This document shows, one piece after another, positions 1 through 4,784 of a stretch of 6,913 bases of DNA. Source of the stretch: Elusimicrobia bacterium UBA5214. GTDB lineage: Bacteria > Elusimicrobiota > UBA5214. Numbering within the stretch: position 1 is the first letter of the stretch; every line of letters starts with the position of its first letter. A program made the position numbers and the translations under genes. Below the pieces are notes generated by a model, which made no database searches, was not told where the DNA came from, and worked only from the letters and a program-made list of their open reading frames with translations. Location of the stretch: contig DHVG01000027.1 of NCBI GenBank assembly GCA_002412545.1, positions 103,955 to 110,867 of the forward strand, in the 5' to 3' direction.

Positions 1-480
1 AGGAACGGATTTTGCGGATACAGTCACTATTTCGGAACCTATACCCGCAGGAGGTTGGAGAATGAAAGGCGAAAAGAAATTTACCAATGGTGTTCGTAAG
101 TGACCAAAAAAAGCGGCACCAAGGAGGAAACCGCCAAAGGCAACCAGATGCAACTTACTTCCCTGTCCAAGACGGACAAGGAGAGTTAAAGGACAAGCAG
201 TAATCAAAACATAACCAACCCCTTGAAGAAAACCGCCGAGAAAAGAATGTAACCCTAAATATCCTTTCCAAATATTCCCGCAGGAAAGATTACCCTGGAA
301 TCCCCAGAAATGGATAGTAGCAAAAATTAACATTGCTACAACAACACCTAATAAGCGTCTTGCCGAGCGTACGCTTAGCCATTCAGCAAGAGAACCATAA
401 ACACAAAAACCGGTATAATGTAAAACTATTCCAAGGATTATGCCAAGTAGAAAAGTTAAAATCTGATATTTCAAATTCAT
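1..480 (-). CDS. YeeE/YedE-family sulfur transporter subunit, second half (3' end cut by window edge)
   Basis: Likely inner-membrane subunit for uptake of thiosulfate or another sulfur compound (YeeE/YedE/PmpA-PmpB family, DUF395). The first 160 codons are present, starting at ATG 480-478 and open to the window edge. Seen: hydrophobic segments near residues 7-20, 44-58, 81-100 and 112-126. A GFCVYG motif holds Cys26, and an ITACPLTLLVRLGQGS segment holds Cys96 where this family usually has a conserved GGC/TxC-type cysteine followed by a G-E/Q-G turn; Cys67 is a third cysteine. Its ATG overlaps the TGA of the upstream half-transporter by 4 bases (ATGA), so the two are almost certainly translationally coupled and form a two-protein version of what is one fused protein in E. 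coli TsuA (YeeE). Position at the end of a TusA/sulfite reductase operon supports a sulfur substrate; the exact substrate is inference. Confidence 0.8.
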   Translation of the reverse strand, partial: MNLKYQILTFLLGIILGIVLHYTGFCVYGSLAEWLSVRSARRLLGVVVAMLIFATIHFWGFQGNLSCGNIWKGYLGLHSFLGGFLQGVGYVLITACPLTLLVRLGQGSKLHLVAFGGFLLGAAFFGHLRTPLVNFFSPFILQPPAGIGSEIVTVSAKSVP

Positions 481-971
481 TTTATCTTTAAATTTTTTCC
501 CTGTATTTTTAAGGTAGTCCAGATTCCGGCAACAATACCGAGAACGACGATTAGACTTTCGCTGGATAGACCGGGTAGGCCGGAAAGTAGATGTTTAATC
601 AAACAACCGTTCGCTAAAAGGACACCGAAGGCAACCAATATCCCACCAATCATTGCTTGGAATAATTGTATCTTCCCTAATTTTATCTTTTTGAATGATG
701 TCCATCTTAGTTCTTTAGAAATAAGCCCAGCAATAAATGAACCGAGAATAATTCCGGAGAGGAGAGTCCAAAAAATGGGAGGAATGCCAGAAAATAGTTT
801 ATTTTTACCGAAGAGAGTATTTTCTAACCAAGAAAGTGTTGTGGCTAAGGGTCCGCCGAGAGCAATCGCGGTTGGTCTACCGAACAGTTTTGGACTGAGG
901 ACCAAATAGAATAGGAGGTTCACTACTCCCACGATTAACCCACCAAATAAGTGAGAAGAACGAATTTTCAT
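477..971 (-). CDS. YeeE/YedE-family sulfur transporter subunit, first half
   Basis: A 164-residue membrane protein, about half the length of fused YeeE/YedE transporters. Seen: hydrophobic stretches near residues 8-27, 36-47, 66-85, 104-122 and 139-152. The segment ANGCLIKHLLSGLPGLS (Cys123) matches the family signature GGCxxGHxxSGLxxLS around the cysteine thought to relay thiosulfate in TsuA; the usual Gly-Gly before the Cys is Asn-Gly here. The stop overlaps the start of the second half-transporter by 4 bases. The start codon has only a weak AAGA upstream. A 169-base inserted element separates this gene from thiF; before insertion the gap would have been 7 bases, so it belongs to the same operon. 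Substrate is inferred from family and neighbours, not shown. Confidence 0.82.
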   Translation of the reverse strand: MKIRSSHLFGGLIVGVVNLLFYLVLSPKLFGRPTAIALGGPLATTLSWLENTLFGKNKLFSGIPPIFWTLLSGIILGSFIAGLISKELRWTSFKKIKLGKIQLFQAMIGGILVAFGVLLANGCLIKHLLSGLPGLSSESLIVVLGIVAGIWTTLKIQGKNLKIK

Positions 972-984
972 TCTTAAATTATTT

Positions 985-1153
985 CAGACCTGTCCGCTAA
1001 AACTGTCGTCGTAAAGGTTGTCATTGCGAGCCTGAAAGGCGTGGCAATCTCGTCTTTTTCACCAATGAATGAGATTGCTTCACTTCGTTCGCAATGACGA
1101 CAAATCCTAATGTAATCATCAAATCACCTACTTATTTTTAGCGGACAGTTGTG
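985..1153. mobile_element. MITE-like element with terminal inverted repeats and 9-base target duplication
   Basis: A 169-base non-coding element. Its ends are 18-base inverted repeats at 985-1002 and 1136-1153 (16 of 18 match, with a perfect 13-base core CTGTCCGCTAAAA / TTTTAGCGGACAG). It is flanked by identical 9-base direct repeats AAATTATTT at 976-984 and 1154-1162, as expected of a target-site duplication. Removing the element and one copy leaves thiF's TAA followed by TTTAAGA and the yeeE ATG, a normal tight operon junction. It has no transposase, so it would move in trans. The parent insertion-sequence family is not identified. Confidence 0.8.
1017..1101. repeat. REP-like palindrome (TCATTGCGAG / CTCGCAATGA type) inside the MITE
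   Basis: Arms 1017-1051 and 1071-1101 form an imperfect inverted repeat: GTCATTGCGA near the outer end of each arm and GCAATCTC / GAGATTGC next to a 19-base loop, with a variable middle. Repeats of this TCATTGCGAG...GCAATCTC design recur between genes in many bacterial genomes, often beside other short palindromes. Here it is nested wholly within the 985-1153 element, so it was either carried as cargo or inserted secondarily. Confidence 0.75.
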
Positions 1154-1156
1154 AAA

Positions 1157-1963
1157 TTATTTTTGTCTTAAATGACAAAATTGTTCGTAGTCAATAAGTT
1201 CTTTTATAGTTGGTTTTTCACCACAAAGAGGACAATTTTTATTTCTCTGGATAGATAAAACCGAAATATCCATCCGTAGAGCATTAAAGATAAACAGTTT
1301 ACCGACGATTAAATTACCAATTCCAAGAATTAGTTTGAGAACTTCGTTAGTTTGAAGCAAACCAATAATTCCGGCAACTGCACCGAGTATCCCTGCTTCC
1401 TGGCAGGAAGGGATAAGTCCGGGTTCGGGTGGCTCAGGATAAAGACAACGGTAGCAAGGTCCTTTTTTTGGTAGAATTGTGGTTGCCTGACCATCAAACT
1501 TAAGTATTGCTCCGGAAGATAATGGTTTATTAAGGAAAAAACACGCATCGTTGACCAAATAACGCGTTGGGAAATTATCACTGCCGTCAATTACTACATC
1601 GTAATTTTTGACCAAGTCAAGAATATTTTCGGAATTAAGTCGTAATTCGTAAGTTGTAATTTTTGTATCCGGATTGAGGGCTTGCAATTTTTCTTTTGCT
1701 GATTTTACTTTCGGCAGCCCGACATCTTTGCTAAAATGAAGAATCTGTCGCTGAAGATTATTTAGCTCTACTTTATCGCTGTCAACTAAGCCGAGATGTC
1801 CAATTCCAGCGGCAGTTAAATAGTATGCCGCCGGTGAACCTAACCCACCGCAACCGATAATTAACACTTTCGCTTTGAGCAATTTCTTCTGCCCAGCGCC
1901 ACCAACTTCAGGTAAAATTATCTGCCGGCTATAGCGTTCAATTTGTTCTTCAGTAAATTCCAT
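1157..1963 (-). CDS. ThiF/MoeB-type E1-like adenylyltransferase for a ubiquitin-like sulfur carrier
   Basis: Cytoplasmic ATP-dependent enzyme that adenylates the C-terminal glycine of a MoaD/ThiS-type carrier so it can receive sulfur as a thiocarboxylate. It has 268 residues, close to MoeB and ThiF (about 250). Seen: N-terminal RYSRQIILPEVG; nucleotide-binding GCGGLG at 37-42; LVDSDKVELNNLQRQ at 59-73; DGSDNFPTRYLVND at 126-139; zinc-binding pairs Cys170/Cys173 and Cys244/Cys247; and Cys187 in PSCQEAG at the position of the MoeB/ThiF catalytic cysteine. The ATG at 1963-1961 is chosen over an adjacent TTG because it shares one base with the TGA of the carrier gene (TGATG), typical of coupling. 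The partner is surely the neighbouring carrier. Its TAA lies in the duplicated target site of the downstream element. Family is certain; its specific pathway (thiamin, molybdopterin, cysteine or homocysteine) is not, and context favours amino-acid sulfur. Confidence 0.92.
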   Translation of the reverse strand: MEFTEEQIERYSRQIILPEVGGAGQKKLLKAKVLIIGCGGLGSPAAYYLTAAGIGHLGLVDSDKVELNNLQRQILHFSKDVGLPKVKSAKEKLQALNPDTKITTYELRLNSENILDLVKNYDVVIDGSDNFPTRYLVNDACFFLNKPLSSGAILKFDGQATTILPKKGPCYRCLYPEPPEPGLIPSCQEAGILGAVAGIIGLLQTNEVLKLILGIGNLIVGKLFIFNALRMDISVLSIQRNKNCPLCGEKPTIKELIDYEQFCHLRQK

Positions 1964-2241
1964 CAAAAGTCCCCCCCGGCAATTGCCGGAATGATTGATA
2001 CTTCATCACCGTCTTTGAGTTTAGTATTTTCATTTTCTAAGAAACGAATATCTTTTTCATTGACATAGATATTAATGAAACGCCGAATCTTACCGGTTTC
2101 ATCACAGAGACGTTCTTTAATTCCCGGGAATTTTTTTTCTAAATCTTCTACTAAACCAGTAATGGTCTTCCCATTTGCTTCTACTTCAGTTTGATTCTGG
2201 GTGAGTTTCTGTAAAGGTGTAGGAATTTTAACTTTTACCAT
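1963..2241 (-). CDS. MoaD/ThiS-like ubiquitin-fold sulfur carrier with -GGDF C-terminus
   Basis: A 92-residue beta-grasp sulfur carrier. Seen: KVKIPTPLQKLT start, TITGLVEDLEKKFPG helix (residues 26-40), RRFINIYVNEKDIRF strand region (53-67), LKDGDEVSIIPAIAGG (75-90). This layout and the IIPAIAGG end match MoaD/CysO-type carriers. Most such carriers end exactly at Gly-Gly; this one has two more residues, Asp-Phe, as QbsE has Cys-Phe, so a protease probably must remove them before adenylation. The ATG is preceded by AAAGGAG with a 7-base spacer, lying inside the end of the TusA gene 4 bases upstream, and the stop overlaps thiF by one base. The last codons contain a run of seven G (1971-1977), discussed in findings. 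Role in cysteine or homocysteine formation is inference. Confidence 0.9.
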   Translation of the reverse strand: MVKVKIPTPLQKLTQNQTEVEANGKTITGLVEDLEKKFPGIKERLCDETGKIRRFINIYVNEKDIRFLENENTKLKDGDEVSIIPAIAGGDF

Positions 2242-2245
2242 TTGG

Positions 2246-2482
2246 CTACTCCTTTCTGATAAGAATCCTATATGTTTCTCCGACTTTTTCTACTTTAATA
2301 ATTTGATGTCCTTCTTCCTTGACACTGCGAGGAACATTTCTGATTGGTTCACCTTCATCAAGGAGAACTTCCAAAATTTCACCTTTTTTCATCTCTTCAA
2401 GTTTAAGTTTTGTTTTCACAAAATTAAGCGGACAGATTACACTACGTAAATCTAAACTTGCATCCGGTTTTAAGTTTTCCAT
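2246..2482 (-). CDS. TusA-family sulfur carrier (CPLN variant)
   Basis: A 78-residue sulfur-relay protein that would carry a persulfide on Cys17. Seen: LDLRSVICPLNFVKTKLKLEEM (the usual TusA motif is CPxP; here it is Cys-Pro-Leu-Asn), KKGEILEVLLDEGEPIRNVPRSVKEEGH, then a closing strand ending KVGETYRILIRKE. Length and motif order fit TusA/SirA (about 80 residues). The start at 2482 is preferred because AAGGAGAA sits upstream at correct spacing; an in-frame ATG at 2566 would add 28 residues encoded by a repeat element and lacks support. Partners are likely the reductase upstream, the E1/carrier pair downstream and the YeeE-type transporter, since TusA-like genes commonly accompany YeeE (for example yeeD-yeeE in E. 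coli). Confidence 0.9.
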   Translation of the reverse strand: MENLKPDASLDLRSVICPLNFVKTKLKLEEMKKGEILEVLLDEGEPIRNVPRSVKEEGHQIIKVEKVGETYRILIRKE

Positions 2483-2486
2483 TCTA

Positions 2487-2494
2487 TTCTCCTT
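2487..2494 (-). promoter_or_regulatory. Ribosome binding site of the tusA-like gene, supplied by the repeat element
   Basis: The minus strand reads AAGGAGAA here, with GGAG 6 bases before the ATG at 2482. It decides the 78-residue start. These bases are the outermost part of the 114-base repeat, so the mobile-like element provides the gene's translation signal. Confidence 0.75.
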
Positions 2495-2600
2495 CGCAAA
2501 AGTAATAGAAAATGCCTCTTTTGCTTCGGAGGAATTATTCTGACGGAGAATATTCCTGTGAAGCAAAACTATAGTTCCATTAGTTTTGCGTAGCAGAATA
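2487..2600. repeat. 114-base palindromic element, copy 1 (inverted copy at 4213-4326)
   Basis: All 114 bases are identical, in inverted orientation, to 4213-4326. The element is itself a long imperfect palindrome: its two ends, read inward, agree at about 21 of 26 positions (TTCT-S-CT-W-CGCAAAA pattern), and inner blocks GGAATATTCT / AGAATAATTCC also pair. This copy is bounded by TA on both sides (2599-2600 and 2485-2486), so the mobile unit may be the 112 bases 2487-2598 with a TA duplication, as Tc1/mariner/IS630-type MITEs have. It encodes the last 10 residues and the stop of the sulfite reductase and carries the tusA ribosome binding site. Confidence 0.85.
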
Positions 2601-3450
2601 TTTTTTCCTTGTAGTATTCCAGACCGAGACGCTCCAGTGTTTCACCAAAGCGTTCACCTTTTATTCCTTCCCGCTTGTAGAATTCCAGAGTTTTCTCTAA
2701 AAAAGAGAATAATGTTTCTTTCTCCCACACTGTCCCGAGCCGCACTCCAAGTTTAGGGAATTTACCCATTCTGCCCCCAACAAAAATTACATACCCTTCA
2801 CGCTTTTTTTCCCAGGCACCGGTCGGACAGATGAAGACACATTCACCACAACCGATACATTTCTTCGGGTCATAACGAGCAATATTTTCATTATCCAGAT
2901 ATATTGTCTGGATTGGACAAACTTCTAAGCAAAGACCGCAACCATTACAGTTTTCAGCAATGAAATCTTTTTCAATTGTTCCCATTATCCCGAAATCATT
3001 TTCGTAAGGTTTAGTGCAAGAGTTCGGACAGCCGGCGATACCAATCTTAAACTTATGCGGGTAGCCGCTACGACCAAAAAATTTTTCGTCAATTATTCTT
3101 GCCAGTTCCTGTGGACTGATTAATCCGTGGGAACAAATTTCGCCCTGGCAGGCAGTAATTGTTCTTACACGTGGACCACAAGCACCAATCGCAAGGTCAA
3201 CTTCTGCCAACTCTTGCCGTAATTTATCAAAGTCATTAAAATGAACATAAGGTATTTCAATACCCTGTCGGGTGGTGAGATGGAGATGTCCTTTACCGTA
3301 TTTATTAGCAATTTCAACCAGTTTAGTAAGTTGATTACTGCGAATATATCCACCAATCACCCGCAATCTTACCGAGAAAAGGTCCTTTTCCTTTTGTTTC
3401 ATAAATCCACCGGACTTTAGGTTCTTAAGGTCATAACTTTCATTTGCCAT
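2569..3450 (-). CDS. AsrC-like siroheme/[4Fe-4S] sulfite reductase with C-terminal double ferredoxin domain
   Basis: A 293-residue cytoplasmic reductase, probably sulfite to sulfide. Seen: ferredoxin-like half domain (residues about 25-82) with KGHLHLTTRQGIEIPYV; GPRVRTITACQGEICSHG (92-109) and KIGIAGCPNSC (135-145) giving the siroheme-[4Fe-4S] cysteines Cys101, Cys106, Cys141, Cys145; then two 4Fe-4S motifs CNGCGLCLEVCP (168-179) and CIGCGECVFICP (198-209). This order matches anaerobic sulfite reductase subunit C and related small siroheme proteins, not the large assimilatory CysI. The first cysteine pair is spaced by four residues, where five is usual. The ATG at 3450 has GGAG 7 bases upstream and overlaps cobA by 11 bases; Met17 is an alternative start. 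The last residues (about 284-293) come from the 114-base repeat. No AsrA/AsrB partner is seen, so the electron donor is unknown. A nitrite substrate cannot be excluded. Confidence 0.88.
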   Translation of the reverse strand: MANESYDLKNLKSGGFMKQKEKDLFSVRLRVIGGYIRSNQLTKLVEIANKYGKGHLHLTTRQGIEIPYVHFNDFDKLRQELAEVDLAIGACGPRVRTITACQGEICSHGLISPQELARIIDEKFFGRSGYPHKFKIGIAGCPNSCTKPYENDFGIMGTIEKDFIAENCNGCGLCLEVCPIQTIYLDNENIARYDPKKCIGCGECVFICPTGAWEKKREGYVIFVGGRMGKFPKLGVRLGTVWEKETLFSFLEKTLEFYKREGIKGERFGETLERLGLEYYKEKIFCYAKLMEL

Positions 3451-4210
3451 TTTCCTTCTCCTTTGGATTTGGTTGTTTGCGTAGTTTCACCACTTCTCCA
3501 ACGATGATTATCGCTGGCGGTTTAACTTTTTTTAATTTCGCTTTCCGGATAATATTTTCTAAATTACCGAAAACAATTTTTTCTCCCGGTAAAGTTGTTT
3601 TTTCTACAATCGCTACCGGTGTACTGGATTTTCTTCCGTAGCGAATCAATTGTTTGACAATAAAAGTAAGATTTTCTACACCCATATAGAATACTAATGT
3701 CCCTTTACGAGAAATATTTTTCCAATCAATTGCGGTAGTACCTTTACTTGGGTCTTCGTGCCCGGTAATGAAACTGAGCACTGAAGCATAGCGCCGGTCA
3801 GTAAGGGGAATACCTGCTTGTGCTGCGGCTGCGGTTGCTGCTGTAACTCCGGGAACAATCTTAAACGGTATTTTTTCTCGTGCTAAATGTTCTGCTTCCT
3901 GTCCTCCACGGGCGAAAATTAAAGGGTCACCGTTTTTCAGTCGGACAACAATTTTACCTTCCTTTGCTTTGGTTACGAGGAGTTCATTTATTTTTTCTTG
4001 GTCAACCGCAAAACCATTCTTGTGGAGTTTGCCAAATCTACTTACCGGAATTTTTTCTGCCCCCGCTTTGGCAAATTTGAGTATCTCTTTGCTCACTAAA
4101 TGGTCATAAACAATTACATCGGCTTTACATACATACTTAAGTCCTTCAAGCGTGATTAGTTCCGGAGCCCCCGGTCCTGCACCGATGAGATACACCCTTA
4201 CTTTTTTCAT
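3440..4210 (-). CDS. cobA: Uroporphyrinogen-III C-methyltransferase (SUMT)
   Basis: Cytoplasmic enzyme that transfers two methyl groups from S-adenosylmethionine to uroporphyrinogen III, making precorrin-2 for siroheme (or cobalamin). It has 256 residues, normal for stand-alone SUMT. Seen: VYLIGAGPGAPELITLEG (6-23), ADVIVYDHLVS (30-40), VVRLKNGDPLIFARGGQEAEHL (88-109), IVPGVTAATAAAAQAGIPLTDR (118-139), SFITGHE and TLVFYMGV, TPVAIVEKTTLPGEKI (196-211), and PPAIIIVGEVV near the end. The gene overlaps the sulfite reductase by 11 bases, so precursor supply and siroheme enzyme are coupled. Its ATG is 2 bases beyond the second 114-base repeat, and only a degenerate TAGCAG precedes it where the other repeat end has AAGGAG; weak initiation is possible. 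Siroheme rather than B12 is inferred from the neighbours. Confidence 0.95.
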   Translation of the reverse strand: MKKVRVYLIGAGPGAPELITLEGLKYVCKADVIVYDHLVSKEILKFAKAGAEKIPVSRFGKLHKNGFAVDQEKINELLVTKAKEGKIVVRLKNGDPLIFARGGQEAEHLAREKIPFKIVPGVTAATAAAAQAGIPLTDRRYASVLSFITGHEDPSKGTTAIDWKNISRKGTLVFYMGVENLTFIVKQLIRYGRKSSTPVAIVEKTTLPGEKIVFGNLENIIRKAKLKKVKPPAIIIVGEVVKLRKQPNPKEKENGK

Positions 4211-4212
4211 TT

Positions 4213-4326
4213 TATTCTGCTACGCAAAACTAATGGAACTATAGTTTTGCTTCACAGGAATATTCTCCGTCAGAATAATTCCTCCGAAGCAAAAGAGGCA
4301 TTTTCTATTACTTTTGCGAAGGAGAA
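4213..4326. repeat. 114-base palindromic element, copy 2 (inverted copy at 2487-2600)
   Basis: Identical over 114 bases to the reverse complement of 2487-2600. Internal palindromes include GCAAAACTA / TAGTTTTGC (4224-4250 region), GGAATATTCT / AGAATAATTCC around a CCGTC loop near 4268, and GCAAAAG / CTTTTGC (about 4288-4317). It is bordered by TA at 4213-4214 and CA at 4327-4328; the CA may be a mutated duplication. It supplies the last residues and TAA of the precorrin-2 dehydrogenase and fills the 97-base gap before cobA. Confidence 0.85.
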
Positions 4327-4769
4327 CAGATTAATTTTTTCAGTTGGTTTCTAATCTTTTTCGCTAAAGAGGGCGATTTACCATCAGTAGAAACACTAAT
4401 CGTAACATTTCTTCTTTTATAAATTGCCGGAAGAATAAAAGTAGATTCTTTAACCGAATCAGCAACATTTACTGGTATATCCAATTTTTTTGCCTCCAGA
4501 GCAATTTTCTGGTTTACCTTCCGGTCAGAAGTCGCGGCAAAGACAAGAAATGCATTTCTGATTGCCCCTTGCCAGTATTTTTTCCTGATATGTTTTATCC
4601 TTTTTTTCTGAATGAGTCTTTCTAAGCCAACAGTCAGGTCAGGGCTGATCAAGGTTACCTTACCGCCAAAGGCAAGGAGCCTTCTTACTTTCCTTTCCGC
4701 GACCCTACCACCACCGACAATAACACATTTCCTGTTTGCAATTTTCAGGTTTATCGGGTAGAAACGCAT
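4308..4769 (-). CDS. Precorrin-2 dehydrogenase (sirohydrochlorin-forming, CysG N-domain/Met8 type), short form
   Basis: Cytoplasmic NAD-dependent enzyme oxidising precorrin-2 to sirohydrochlorin; relatives also insert iron to give siroheme. Seen: FYPINLKIANRKCVIVGGGRVAERKVRRLL with the nucleotide motif GGGRVAERK at 19-27, LVFAATSDRKVNQKIA (75-90), VNVADSVKESTFILPAI (100-116) with Asp104 at the position of the catalytic aspartate of CysG/Met8, and VSTDGKSPSLAKKIR (126-140). At 153 residues it lacks most of the C-terminal helical dimerisation part of the usual 200-plus-residue enzymes, and the last six residues (CSPSQK) and stop are encoded inside the 114-base repeat. It may therefore be truncated by that element, though compact forms of this family exist. 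A weak AGGTAAG precedes the ATG. It is the first gene of the sulfur operon and supplies siroheme to the reductase two genes on. Confidence 0.88.
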   Translation of the reverse strand: MRFYPINLKIANRKCVIVGGGRVAERKVRRLLAFGGKVTLISPDLTVGLERLIQKKRIKHIRKKYWQGAIRNAFLVFAATSDRKVNQKIALEAKKLDIPVNVADSVKESTFILPAIYKRRNVTISVSTDGKSPSLAKKIRNQLKKLICSPSQK

Positions 4770-4784
4770 TCTACTTACCTAAAT

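Noticed and set aside
691..909. Plus-strand ORF of 72 codons, and similar ORFs at 2201-2449, 2319-2543, 3444-3641 and 3880-4080
   Set aside because: Each lies antisense to a well-supported gene and shows no recognisable family motif.
985..1153. Small RNA or terminator between thiF and yeeE
   Set aside because: Terminal inverted repeats plus a 9-base duplication explain the sequence better as an inserted element.
1971..1977. G7 run as a sequencing error hiding a normal Gly-Gly end
   Set aside because: With six or eight G the frame runs past the stop and gives no Gly-Gly terminus, so the sequence as given is the most sensible reading.
2483..2566. N-terminal extension of 28 residues on the TusA-like protein
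   Set aside because: It is encoded by the 114-base repeat, is not TusA-like, and a good ribosome binding site precedes the internal ATG at 2482.
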